A stretch of 64,000 nt of DNA from CAZCEC01 sp964497615. Its GTDB lineage: Bacteria > Chloroflexota > Anaerolineae > Anaerolineales > UBA6663. Under the pieces are notes generated by a model that did not search any database, was not told where the DNA came from, and was given only the letters and a program-made list of their open reading frames with translations. Position 1 is the first letter of the stretch; every line of letters begins with the position of its first letter. The position numbers and the translations under genes are program-made. The stretch spans positions 52,968 to 116,967 of the forward strand of contig CAZCEC010000011.1 in the NCBI GenBank assembly GCA_964497615.1, read 5' to 3'. Positions 8,225 to 16,113 of the stretch are shown here, piece after piece.

Positions 8225-9462
8225 GGATTGGTTCCCGGAAGGGTGCCCGAGAGGGGCTGGGTCTTGCGTGGGGTGGGGGGCAGGGTGAAGTAGAAGGTGC
8301 TGCCCTGGCCGACGGTGGACTGGACGCGCAGCTCGCCGCCGAGGGCCTGCACGATGCGGCGGGCGATGGGCAGGCCGAGGCCGGTGCCTTCCGCGCTAGC
8401 TTCGCTGGCGGGCGCGCGAAAGAACTTGTCGAAGAGGCGGGGGAGCACTTCGGGCGGGATGCCGGGGCCGGTGTCGTCCACGTAGATGCGGAAGTAGCCG
8501 CCGGCCTGATCGGCGCGGACGGTGATGGCGCCATCGGGGTGGTTGTACTTGACGGCGTTGGTGAGCAGGTTGAGAAGGACCTGCTTGAGCTTGGCGCGGT
8601 CGCTTTCGATGGGGGGCAGGGCGGGCGCAGGGTCGGCCAGCAGCCGCACGCCGCGCTGGGCGGCTTGGGGCTCGATGACGTCCAAGGCTTCGGCAATCAG
8701 GGCGGCCAGGTCAAATTGGGTGAGGGTGAAGCGCGCCCGGCCGGACTCGAGGCGGGCCATGTCGAGGAAGTCGGTGGTGAGCTGGGAGAGGCGGGCCGTT
8801 TCGCTCTGAAGCGTGGCGACGACTTCCTGGCGCTGGGCTTCGGGGAGGCCGGGGCGGGCCAGCAACTGGCTGCCGGCCAGGAGGGCTTGCAGCGGGGTGC
8901 GCAGTTCGTGGACCATCTCGGCGATGAGGTCGGACTGGAGGAAGAGGCGGGCGTTGACGATGGCGACGGCGGCCTGGGCGGCGAGCCATTGGAGGGTGCT
9001 GATGTCTTCCGGGGTGAAGGCGCCGCCGCGCTTGTTGATGGCTTCCAGCACGCCGATGGTCTGCTCGCGGGCAATGAGGGGCACGCCGAGGACGGAACGG
9101 GTGGTGTAGGCGGTCAACTCGTCCACGGCGGGGTTCCAGCGCTGATCGGTGCGGGTGTCGGGGACGAGCAGGGGTTGGGCGTTGGTGGCGACCCAGCCGG
9201 CGATGCTGGCATCCAGGGGCAGGGCCAGGCTCTTGACTTCGCCCGGGGGCAGATTGGAGGTGGCTTCGAAGCGCAGTTCGCCGGATTGGGGGTCGAGGAG
9301 CAGGATGGAGGCGGCGTCGGATTCGGTGAGCTCGCAGGCGGCTTCGACGATTTCGCGGAGCAGGTGGGCGAGGTCGAGGGTGGAGACCAGGGTGTGGCTG
9401 ATCTCCATGAGGCGCTCCATGCGCCGAAGGAGGAGGGGGTAGTTGGGCTGCGGGGGAGGCAT
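8221..9462 (-). CDS. GAF-domain sensor histidine kinase
   Basis: This 413-residue soluble kinase has a GAF domain at about residues 25-170, an H-box EMVHELRTPLQ at about 180, an N-box LLNLLTNAVKYN, G1 VDDTGPGIPP, F-box FDKFF and G2 GTGLGLPIA. No membrane span is seen, so it should sense a cytoplasmic ligand or redox state through GAF. I start at the ATG 9462 (MPPPQPNY). The frame stays open upstream, but that extension is low-complexity Ser/Pro from a short tandem repeat. No response regulator is adjacent. The partner gene is the reductase downstream, an unusual pairing. Confidence 0.85.
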   Translation of the reverse strand: MPPPQPNYPLLLRRMERLMEISHTLVSTLDLAHLLREIVEAACELTESDAASILLLDPQSGELRFEATSNLPPGEVKSLALPLDASIAGWVATNAQPLLVPDTRTDQRWNPAVDELTAYTTRSVLGVPLIAREQTIGVLEAINKRGGAFTPEDISTLQWLAAQAAVAIVNARLFLQSDLIAEMVHELRTPLQALLAGSQLLARPGLPEAQRQEVVATLQSETARLSQLTTDFLDMARLESGRARFTLTQFDLAALIAEALDVIEPQAAQRGVRLLADPAPALPPIESDRAKLKQVLLNLLTNAVKYNHPDGAITVRADQAGGYFRIYVDDTGPGIPPEVLPRLFDKFFRAPASEASAEGTGLGLPIARRIVQALGGELRVQSTVGQGSTFYFTLPPTPRKTQPLSGTLPGTNP

Positions 9463-9509
9463 TGAGGCGAGTGTAGCAGAGGGCGAGGAAATGGGGGAAA
9501 TGTGACGGG

Positions 9510-9618
9510 GCGGGAAGGGAACAAGGGGCATAAGGGGCGCAAGGGGCACAAAGGACATTAGGGGACTCGAGGGACTCGAGGGACTCGAGAGCCTCGGGTG
9601 GGCGGGACTCGAGAGTCC
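9510..9618. repeat. short tandem repeats (about 9-10 bp units) upstream of the histidine kinase
   Basis: Between 9515 and 9553 the string AAGGGGC(A/G) recurs about every 10 bp. From 9554 to about 9584 the unit GGACTCGAG repeats with a 9-bp period, and a degenerate copy occurs near 9607. The period matches the 9-bp minisatellite at 12.4 kb, though the unit is different. The repeat accounts for the open frame upstream of the kinase start. Confidence 0.7.
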
Positions 9619-10129
9619 ATCGGTGGAAAACGTGGGTAGAGGGGAGTGCGGGAGAAGCAACGGCGGCGGGCGCCGCAGGATGGGAATTGTGCGGCGAAGT
9701 TAGTTACAGCAGCAGCAGCGGCGGGCGCGATCTGTCGCGAAGTGTCGCGGGGAGGGGGCGGACGGGGGAAAGCGGCGGCACATCCACAGACCCATAGGGG
9801 AGCTTGGTCCGTGACGCCGATGGGCGCAGATGAAGGCCGGGGGCGGCAAGCGTGTTGAGTTGTTAAGGGCGACCGGGCCAGAGCGAGATAGGCGCTGCGT
9901 ACAGCGCGGCCGGGCGGCTCAGGTGAGGAGATTGTATAGAAAGTTTGTTCTAGTGTCAAGGGAAAGTTTTTGAGAACCGGTCGCAAATTGCTTGGTAGAC
10001 GATTCGGCTGGATTTTGCCGGCAATTTGGCAGCGGATTAGGTAACGGATGTAACGGATGGCGTACCATTCCGCCGGGTCGTCTACAATTTCGGCGGATGT
10101 ACGTCCGGTCTCCGGGATGTTCCAGGACT
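9619..10129. other. non-coding stretch, locally AT-rich
   Basis: I see no credible gene here. One frame stays open on the - strand from the ExeA-like remnant, but its translation loses all family resemblance. The stretch 9930-10030 is visibly richer in A and T than its surroundings, and a small tandem duplication (taacggatg, two copies) lies near 10042. This looks like the decayed 3' part of the neighbouring ATPase gene. Confidence 0.5.
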
Positions 10130-10469
10130 GCTCGAAGTGCATGAGCGAGGCGGCGTGGTTGCGGTCGGTCTTGACGCCGAACTGCTCCATGACGAAGCGC
10201 AAGAAGAGGTTGCTGGTCTTGAGGTTGGGGGCAAAGGCGAAGACGACCTGCTTGGACTGGTCCTCGCGCAGCTCATCGTGGATGCGCTTGGCGAGGCTGG
10301 TCTTGCCCGTGCCGACGTCGGCGAACAGGTAGACCGGCCCCTTGCGGGTCTGGAGGTGGTGCAGGATTTTGGCTTTGGCTTCGCGGTGTGTGTGCGAGTG
10401 CCACAGGAAGCGCGGATCGGGGGTCATGCGAAAGGGGAGCTCGGCTAGGCCAAAGAAATCCGTGTACAC
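10130..10469 (-). pseudogene. ExeA-like AAA ATPase, N-terminal remnant
   Basis: From a GTG at 10469 the translation reads VYTDFFGLAELPFRMTPDP, then FLWHSHTHREAKAKI and a Walker A loop, ADVGTGKTS (residues about 50-58), which is the standard beginning of ExeA/GspA-type ATPases. Homology is lost after about residue 113, near FGVKTDRNHAASLMHFEQ. The frame stays open to 9558 with unrelated, Pro/Arg-rich sequence. Walker B, sensor motifs and the C-terminal domain are absent. I read this as a truncated gene. A functional mini-ATPase is unlikely. Confidence 0.7.
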
Positions 10470-10663
10470 GGGTCCATGGTGAACTTCCGAGAGGGCATTG
10501 TCAAGAGTTGATGGAAGTAAGGCAGCGAGGTTGAGGCAAATCCACCGAATGGAAGCTGGCAGAACCGCAAAACTCGGCTTGGAGTGGCCTAATTTGATGC
10601 TGAATCGTGGGCTGCGCACCGAACGTCGATAGAGGGGCGGCGCGAGAATACTCGTTATCATGG

Positions 10664-11197
10664 TCACGGCGCGAGAGGAATGTCTAGGTACGCGGCAGCA
10701 ACGGTTGGTGTTGGCGTGCCCTCCTCAATAACTTGGCCGACTACTAAGACTCGAATGAGGCTACTGTCGTGATTGGGCGGCAGTTTCGGTGAGGTGACCG
10801 TGTAATTGTCTGGCAAGAAGCCACCCTTCGGATCAAGTATGATCGGCGCTGTATTTAAGCTTTGGGTATTGTCCTCTAATTCCACCCATTGTCCGTCCTG
10901 GGCCGAATAAGCGAAAACCCTGAGCCCAAAGTCCGGCGGAAAGGTGAGGCTGTTGCCTGTCTTGTTGAAAATGCGCAAGTGGTATCCTGCCGCACTGGTG
11001 GGCAACGCAGAATGTTGCTCTAGGCCAACGAGCAGGTTGAAACTTTCGATGCCTACGAGACGGCTAAACAGCGCTTCTGCATTGGCCATCGTCCCATCTG
11101 GTATCGAGCTCAAGGTTGCTGTTGCAGGCTGACTGCATGCAGCCACGCCGCCTAGTATGAGACAGAACCAGCCGGCGAGTCGAATAACGTTTGGCAT
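10664..11197 (-). CDS. small secreted lipoprotein, unknown function
   Basis: This 177-residue protein has an N-terminal hydrophobic segment ending in GVAAC at residues 17-21, an acceptable lipobox for signal peptidase II. The mature part is rich in beta-strand patterns and has no Cys pairs or recognisable enzyme motif. It lies 12 nt downstream of the RHS fragment on the same strand and is probably co-transcribed. In polymorphic toxin loci the gene just after an RHS tail often encodes immunity. That is a possible role here, but nothing in the sequence proves it. Confidence 0.6.
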   Translation of the reverse strand: MPNVIRLAGWFCLILGGVAACSQPATATLSSIPDGTMANAEALFSRLVGIESFNLLVGLEQHSALPTSAAGYHLRIFNKTGNSLTFPPDFGLRVFAYSAQDGQWVELEDNTQSLNTAPIILDPKGGFLPDNYTVTSPKLPPNHDSSLIRVLVVGQVIEEGTPTPTVAAAYLDIPLAP

Positions 11198-11209
11198 AGC
11201 CTAATACTC

Positions 11210-12250
11210 CTAGCGCACGGGCAGGTGAATAATCAAAGCGTATGTTACTGCATTAGCCGCCTCACAAGTCCAGCATCGTACACTGGTTATGATTTCCAGT
11301 TCAGTCACATTCCTCATGCCCTGCCCGATATATGCAGCTCCGGACTCGTTTGGACTGAGCGTGATCCCTGGGTTCAATATGTAAGTTGGGTTAATGCCAT
11401 CTGGGTGTGAAGGGCTAATGCTAAGGTCTTGCACGGCGACCAAGCTGTCAGTGCGGTTTGTGAACACTATTGAATCCAGCTCGGTCCATGAAGCCGATGA
11501 ACTCCTGAGTATTAGCGACTGGAAGAAGTTCGGATCCGTGCTGGTGTGGTGAGGCGCAAAAATCCAAGCCAGGGTAACCGCCACGCCCGGCAAATTTGCC
11601 CACGCTGTGTCCGGCGGACCACCGTCAAGGGGTTTACCGCGGTACTGGGGTCTGATGTAATCACTGTAGTAATCTGGAGCGAAACTGTCGCCACCCCCGA
11701 TATGGCTACCACCTGTTACTATAGTTGTCGGCCCGGGACCAATCGTGGTGCCCTCATCACTGGAATTGGCCGGATCGCCTGAGTAATCGGAGTTGCTTGA
11801 CTCATTGTCTGAGGCAACAACGCACCCTTCAGTTAGACACCCATCATCTTCCCGATGGCCCGAAGGATCGGTATACTTGAGTGGGTTGCCCAAGACATAA
11901 CTGTACCGGTTGAGCGCGTGCGGATTGTCCGGCTCGGGCACAATCGTATCTGCACTCACGAACCGCCCCAGCGCGGCGTCGTAATAACGGGCGTTGTAAA
12001 ACATCAGCCCCGTGTCGTCACGCCGCTGGCCGGTGAAGCCAAAGTCGGTCGGCATTGACCCGCTGACATACCGCACCGTGCCGTAGGGGTGATAGCGCTG
12101 GCGCGAGACCACGGCGCCCAGGGTGCCGCAGGTGACGAGCGAGGCCGGACGACGGGGGGATGAGAGGCCCGGTCCAGCGGCAGGGGCGGTCGCAGCGGGC
12201 TCGGATTCAGTTGTTAAGGTCCATGGCAATAGCATAGACGAGGCTGTCAA
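11210..12250 (-). CDS. RHS repeat-associated core domain protein, 5' truncated
   Basis: The translation contains the C-terminal RHS core signature in order: RQRYHPYGTVRY, DFGFTGQRRDDTGLMFYNAR, YYDAALGRFVSADTIVP, NRYSYVLGNPLKYTDPSGH (about residues 50-130). A full RHS protein is usually more than 1000 residues, whereas only about 15 residues of recognisable RHS sequence precede the YHPYG motif, so the long YD-repeat shell is missing. After DPSGH comes a 215-residue variable tail, which begins Ser/Asp/Gly-rich and continues into beta-rich sequence ending ALIIHLPVR. The tail matches no toxin I recognise. The TTG at 12250 only marks the open frame; the true 5' part appears lost. Confidence 0.65.
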   Translation of the reverse strand: MTASSMLLPWTLTTESEPAATAPAAGPGLSSPRRPASLVTCGTLGAVVSRQRYHPYGTVRYVSGSMPTDFGFTGQRRDDTGLMFYNARYYDAALGRFVSADTIVPEPDNPHALNRYSYVLGNPLKYTDPSGHREDDGCLTEGCVVASDNESSNSDYSGDPANSSDEGTTIGPGPTTIVTGGSHIGGGDSFAPDYYSDYIRPQYRGKPLDGGPPDTAWANLPGVAVTLAWIFAPHHTSTDPNFFQSLILRSSSASWTELDSIVFTNRTDSLVAVQDLSISPSHPDGINPTYILNPGITLSPNESGAAYIGQGMRNVTELEIITSVRCWTCEAANAVTYALIIHLPVR

Positions 12251-12271
12251 CAGGCCGGATCAATTTCCCGC

Positions 12272-12300
12272 TTGACGAATAGAACTAATGTTCGTACAAT
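12272..12300 (+). promoter_or_regulatory. SOS-type promoter: LexA-like box between -35 and -10
   Basis: TTGACG (12272-12277) and TACAAT (12295-12300) are separated by exactly 17 bp. The spacer holds the palindrome GAACTAATGTTC (12282-12293), which matches the GAAC-N4-GTTC core of Gram-positive-type LexA boxes. A GTG codon begins 7 nt after the -10, at the expected transcription start, and opens a frame leading into the 9-bp repeat. The geometry is what a LexA-repressed, leaderless gene would show. Confidence 0.55.
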
Positions 12301-12447
12301 AATCCCGTGAACCCGCTCACGGCTGCCTACCCGCACGCCTCCTGCCCAACGCCGGAGCCAGACGGCCCCAACTGGCTGGCAGCCCTGGCCCAGCTGGCAG
12401 CGCCTACTTCCCCTGCCAGGCCAAAACTCGACTCGAAATCAAGGCGA

Positions 12448-12695
12448 GCTGGCAACGCTGGCAATCCTGGCAACGCTGGCAATCCTGGCAACGCTGGCAA
12501 CGCTGGCAACGCTGGCAACGCTGGCAACGCTGGCAACGCNNNNNNNNNNNNNNNNNNNNNNNNNNNNNNNNNNNNNNNNNNNNNNNNNNNNNNNNNNNNN
12601 NNNNNNNNNNNNNNNNNNNNNNNNNNNNNNNNNNNNNNNAACGCTGGCAACGCTGGCAACGCTGGCAACGCTGGCAACGCTGGCAACGCTGGCAG
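12448..12695. repeat. 9-bp minisatellite (GCTGGCAAC)n interrupted by a 100-N gap
   Basis: The unit GCTGGCAAC is repeated in tandem on both sides of the N run 12540-12639. The first copies alternate with the variant CCTGGCAAT/C. The unit length is a multiple of three, so all six frames remain open; the + frame from GTG 12307 would encode an (Asn-Ala-Gly)n tract. Degenerate CTGGCA strings continue on both sides (12375-12410 and 12715-12740). The true copy number is unknown, because the gap is a fixed-size assembly placeholder. Confidence 0.85.
12540..12639. other. assembly gap (100 N)
   Basis: There are exactly one hundred N between identical repeat copies. The size is a scaffolding placeholder, so the array length and the phase across it are not known. 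Confidence 0.95.
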
Positions 12696-12911
12696 TCCTT
12701 CCCACTTGCACCCCTGGCACCTTCCCGGCCGCTGGCAGCAGCCATGTAACTGCTTCTCGCCACCAACTTTGGTGGGTGGGCAGGGCGGGCCATCGCGCCT
12801 GCAACCCCGTTCCAGGGCTGGGGCGCTCCTACACGGGCGGAGGCGAGGAGCTGGGCGGTCTGGCAGGGCGGGCGAGGGCCGGAAACCCACGTGGGTCGCT
12901 GGGGATGGCGC

Positions 12912-12917
12912 TATAAT
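12912..12917 (+). promoter_or_regulatory. TATAAT -10 element 7 nt before a start codon (leaderless)
   Basis: A perfect TATAAT ends six nucleotides before the ATG of the glycosyltransferase. Transcription would therefore start at or next to the A of the ATG, implying a leaderless mRNA. No convincing -35 is visible, and no ribosome site precedes the ATG. Confidence 0.6.
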
Positions 12918-12923
12918 CGCGGC

Positions 12924-14186
12924 ATGCGCATTGCGATGGTGAGCTATCACACGTGTCCGCTGGCGACGCTGGGCGGCAAAGACACGGGCGGCATGAATGT
13001 GTATGTGCGGGACCTGTCGCGGGAATTGGGGCGGCAGGGGGTGGGGCTGGATGTGTTCACGCGCAGCCAAGACGAGCACCAGCCGCATGTGAAGGAAGAC
13101 CTGGGATATGGCAACCGGGTGATCCACATTCCGGCGGGGCGGGAGGTGCCACAGCCGCGGGATGTCCTCTTACAGCATGTGCCGGAGTTCGTGGGCGGGG
13201 TGCGGGAGTTTGCGCGGGTGCAGGGGACGGCCTACGACCTGATCCACAGCCACTACTGGCTATCGGGGGTGGCGGCGCGCAGCCTGCGGGCGGCGTGGGA
13301 CGTGCCGTTCATTCAGATGTTCCACACGCTGGGCCACATGAAGAACCGGGTGGCGCAGTCGCCGGCTGAGCGGGAAGGCGACCTGCGCATCCGGACGGAG
13401 ACGGAGTTGATGCGCGAGGCGGACCAGATCATCGCCGCCACGCCGGCCGAGCTGGCGCAGCTCCAATGGCTGTACCGGGCCGACGTGAGCAAGGTGACGG
13501 TCATCCCGCCGGGGGTGGACCTGGCGCACTTCTATCCGCGGCCGGCCGAGGCGCTGAAGAACCGCCTGGGCATCGAGCCGAAGCACAAGCTGCTGCTGTT
13601 CGTGGGGCGGATCGAGCCGCTGAAGGGGATCGAGACCCTGTTCGAGGCGGTGGCGCTGCTGCGCGAGCGGGGGGCGTGCGAGTGCCGGCACGTGGTGCTG
13701 GCGATCATCGGGGGCGACGCGCGGGATGTGCCGGCGGACGAGAACGCGGAGATGGCGCGGCTCAAGGCGCTGCGCGAGCGGCTGAACATCGCCGACATGG
13801 TGACGTTCCTGGGGGCGCAGGACCAGGACGCGCTGCCGGAGTATTACGCCGCGGCCGAGGCGGTGATCATGCCGTCGTATTACGAGTCGTTTGGGATGGT
13901 GGCGCTGGAGGCGATGGCGTGCGGGACGCCGGTGATCGCGTCGGAGGTGGGCGGGCTGGCCTATCTGGTGCGCGACGGCGAGACCGGGTTTCACGTGCCA
14001 GACAGGGACCCGAGCCTGCTGGCGGACCGGATCTGCGCGCTGCTGACAGATGCGGACCTGCGGCGGCGGCTGGGGGAGGCCGCGGCCGAGCATGCGCGGG
14101 GATACGGCTGGCCGATCATCGCCGAGCGGATCCAGGCGGTGTACCGGGAGGTGCTGGAGAGCAAGCGGGCGAACGGGACGGGTTAG
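12924..14186 (+). CDS. GT4 family glycosyltransferase (MshA / sucrose-phosphate synthase-like)
   Basis: This 420-residue GT-B fold enzyme uses a nucleotide-sugar donor. The N-terminal domain starts MRIAMVSYHTCPLA and has GGMNVYVRDLSRELG, the acceptor-side signature shared by MshA and sucrose-phosphate synthases, plus HSHYWLSG and FHTLGHMKN. The C-terminal donor domain shows LLFVGRIEPLKGIETL, then SYYESFGMVALEAMACGTPVIAS, the EX7E retaining motif of GT4, and GGLAYLV. The acceptor is not determined. D-inositol-3-phosphate would be the MshA reading, but mycothiol is not expected outside Actinobacteria. The start at 12924 is chosen by the conserved N-terminus and the -10 just upstream. Confidence 0.88.
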   Translation: MRIAMVSYHTCPLATLGGKDTGGMNVYVRDLSRELGRQGVGLDVFTRSQDEHQPHVKEDLGYGNRVIHIPAGREVPQPRDVLLQHVPEFVGGVREFARVQGTAYDLIHSHYWLSGVAARSLRAAWDVPFIQMFHTLGHMKNRVAQSPAEREGDLRIRTETELMREADQIIAATPAELAQLQWLYRADVSKVTVIPPGVDLAHFYPRPAEALKNRLGIEPKHKLLLFVGRIEPLKGIETLFEAVALLRERGACECRHVVLAIIGGDARDVPADENAEMARLKALRERLNIADMVTFLGAQDQDALPEYYAAAEAVIMPSYYESFGMVALEAMACGTPVIASEVGGLAYLVRDGETGFHVPDRDPSLLADRICALLTDADLRRRLGEAAAEHARGYGWPIIAERIQAVYREVLESKRANGTG

Positions 14187-14204
14187 GGGCGGCGACTGCC
14201 GGCA

Positions 14205-14242
14205 AGATTCCTCGGCCCAAGGAAGGCCTCGGAATGACATTA
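14205..14242. repeat. 38-bp direct repeat, copy 1
   Basis: This 38-bp unit begins AGATTCCTCGG and ends GGAATGACATTA. It recurs without mismatch at 14276-14313. It carries a short TTCCT/AGGAA stem and lies between convergent genes, so it looks like an intergenic mobile-type or terminator-like repeat. Confidence 0.85.
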
Positions 14243-14275
14243 AGGCGGGACGGGCCAGGACGGCGAGTGAGGGTC

Positions 14276-14313
14276 AGATTCCTCGGCCCAAGGAAGGCCT
14301 CGGAATGACATTA
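14276..14313. repeat. 38-bp direct repeat, copy 2
   Basis: This is an identical copy of the unit at 14205-14242, with a 33-bp spacer between copies. It ends 10 bp before the stop codon of the convergent zincin-like gene. Confidence 0.85.
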
Positions 14314-14322
14314 GTCGGGGGG

Positions 14323-15411
14323 CTAGTGGGCGCGGGCGCCGTTGAAGTAGGAGTCGTTGAGGGCGAAGAGGGCGCAGCGGTACGAAACGTAAGATGTGAA
14401 CTCAACCAGCTTCTTCTCGCGCTCGTCCTTGCGCACCCACAGGTCGAGGCCGCGGGCGCGGGCGCCGCACTTGTCGAGCAGGTCCTTGACGACCAGCTCG
14501 TCGGTGCTCACCCAGCGGCTGACCTGGAGCACGATATCGCGCTTGTGCTTGCGGATGAAGTTGTCGGCGTGCACATAGTCGCGCTCGCGGCGGCGGTTGT
14601 CGCGCGGGGCGGGCGTCTGCCAGAACAGCTCCAATAGATCGGGATCAATAAAGCCGGTGGCCTTGCGGCGGTACTTGCGGAGGCTGCGCGCGCGGAAGAA
14701 TTGCGCCACGGTCTCGGAGTATTCTTCGAGCGGGTCCCACGGCATGGGGCGCTGGTCGATGACGGGGTCGGTGCGGCGCAGTTCGTGGACGATCTGCTCG
14801 ACGAAGTGGAGCTTGCGCAGGGCGCCGGGGTAGCGCTTATAGATGCGGCGCCAGTTGGTGCGCGGCTGAAGCCAGACGCCGAAGGTCTCGGCGAAGTCGT
14901 CGTCGGGGTGCTTCTGGGCGTAGTAGTCGCCGTTGGGGTTGACGTAGTCGCGGCTCCAGGGGTTGGCGCGCTGGACGTAGCGGTCGGTGACGGGGTAGGT
15001 GTTGAAGTAGTTGCCCTTGACGTTGAACATGACGCGGAAGTCCTTGCGGCGGTAGAGCTTGTAGGCATAGGAGAAGGCGTGGCCGACTTCGTGCCGCAGG
15101 ATGTTGACGACATCGTCGAAGGAATAGCGGAAGCCGCGGAACTCGGCGTTGAGGTCGTTGAGCAGGGGGTGGCAGTCGTAGAAGCCGAGGGCGATGCTGG
15201 TGGTGCCGGCGACGGTGCCGTAGCCGGTGGAGAGGTAGAAGTGCGGCTGGAGCTTGTTGAGGCCGACGCGCTTCATATCGGCGCGGACGATGCGGACGGC
15301 TTCCTTGAGCGGGCAAGCGTCGAGGGTCAGGCCGAGCCGGTTGAGAGGCGTGAGCAGAAGCTCAAGCTTCTGCGTATCGGTGCTGAAGAGCAAAGCGCGC
15401 GAGCGACGCAT
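14323..15411 (-). CDS. putative zinc metallopeptidase (HExxH, gluzincin-like)
   Basis: This 362-residue protein carries HEVGH at residues 107-111, in the context NILRHEVGHAFSYAYK, and a downstream Glu in DDDFAETF (about residue 175) at the position of a third zinc ligand. This is the layout of the bacterial putative zinc-binding metallopeptidase group. There is no signal peptide or membrane span, so it should be cytosolic. The rest is rich in basic and aromatic residues with no other domain I recognise. The ATG at 15411 is chosen because the open frame upstream runs into the tRNA gene. Substrate unknown. Confidence 0.72.
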   Translation of the reverse strand: MRRSRALLFSTDTQKLELLLTPLNRLGLTLDACPLKEAVRIVRADMKRVGLNKLQPHFYLSTGYGTVAGTTSIALGFYDCHPLLNDLNAEFRGFRYSFDDVVNILRHEVGHAFSYAYKLYRRKDFRVMFNVKGNYFNTYPVTDRYVQRANPWSRDYVNPNGDYYAQKHPDDDFAETFGVWLQPRTNWRRIYKRYPGALRKLHFVEQIVHELRRTDPVIDQRPMPWDPLEEYSETVAQFFRARSLRKYRRKATGFIDPDLLELFWQTPAPRDNRRRERDYVHADNFIRKHKRDIVLQVSRWVSTDELVVKDLLDKCGARARGLDLWVRKDEREKKLVEFTSYVSYRCALFALNDSYFNGARAH

Positions 15412-15573
15412 GACAAAGAATCCAACCGCATACGGACGAATGAGCCGCCGGCCCGCTGATGGGCGGGCCGCCGGGTTATGGCTTGGCAATCGGTGACGTG
15501 TGCCGGCGCGCTGGAGGGAAACGCGCCCTTCACCCGAGGCCGGTGCAATTGTCGGCGCCACCTGGCTGGCCAG

Positions 15574-15647
15574 TGCCCTCGGCAGGACTTGAACCCACAA
15601 CCCCTTGATCCGAAGTCAAGTGCTCTGTCCAGTTGAGCTACGAGGGC
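15574..15647 (-). tRNA. tRNA-Arg (anticodon TCG)
   Basis: The 74-nt reverse strand folds as a cloverleaf: acceptor GCCCTCG/CGAGGGC, D stem GCTC/GAGC, anticodon stem CTTGA/TCAAG with loop CTTCGGA (anticodon TCG), T stem GTGGG/CCTGC with loop TTCAAGT, and discriminator A. The 3' CCA is not encoded. The anticodon reads CGA and related Arg codons. It lies just upstream of, and on the same strand as, the zincin-like gene. Confidence 0.93.
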
Positions 15648-15924
15648 AATTTTGTAATGTGTCCAACTTGTCGATTCTGCCGTGTTTTTGGCACTTTTCG
15701 GTTGGCGAACCTCTGTTCTCCCGTCCACTGCGACCGCTCTGACCGCCTTTTTTTAGTTGTACGCAGTAGTTACGCAGTAGTAAGGCGTTGTCCGCAGCCG
15801 GCCGGCGGCTGGCGCCAGTGGACGGCGCGCGGACCTGTAACGGTCATTATACCAGTTTGGGGGCGGCGGCTGGCGGGGAGGGGACGGGGCTGGAGGCCGA
15901 TGGTCGCGGGCTGCCCGCCCATAT

Positions 15925-16113
15925 GCGGCGGCGAAAAAAGCCTCCATCAGTATCGGGACCCGGCCAGCGGAGGATGAAGCGGTCTACGAGAGCGTCGTCG
16001 CAGCCGGCCGCGCTGCGCTGGATGACGCCGCCGTCATGAGCGCCGTGAAAGACGGACGACTTGTGACCCTGGCCCAGGCGATCAGTTACGCGCTCAATCA
16101 AGACACGGGTTGA
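15925..16113 (+). pseudogene. C-terminal remnant of an ATPase/TPR-type regulator
   Basis: The frame ending at the TGA 16111-16113 reads DEAVYESVVAAGRAALDDAA, then VMSAVKDGRLVTLAQAISYAL. This is the conserved tail of LuxR-type NB-ARC/TPR regulators; a related tail occurs in the regulator at 43987-46491 (SGRAAARARLGETAFEAER). No start codon or upstream domain remains in the frame. I read it as the 3' stub of a deleted regulator gene. Confidence 0.5.

Noticed and set aside
12448..12695. Tandem array considered as a CRISPR
   Set aside because: Units are 9 bp with no unique spacers, and no cas genes are present.
12307..12942. Long + strand ORF with Asn-Ala-Gly repeats
   Set aside because: The repeat unit is a multiple of three, so every frame is open, and the sequence after the array has no protein-like character. 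Only the promoter at its start argues for a gene, so it is listed as a finding and not as a CDS.
15707..15718. Second GAAC-N4-GTTC palindrome upstream of the tRNA gene
   Set aside because: Such a palindrome is expected about once by chance in this length, and it does not sit between recognisable -35 and -10 elements.
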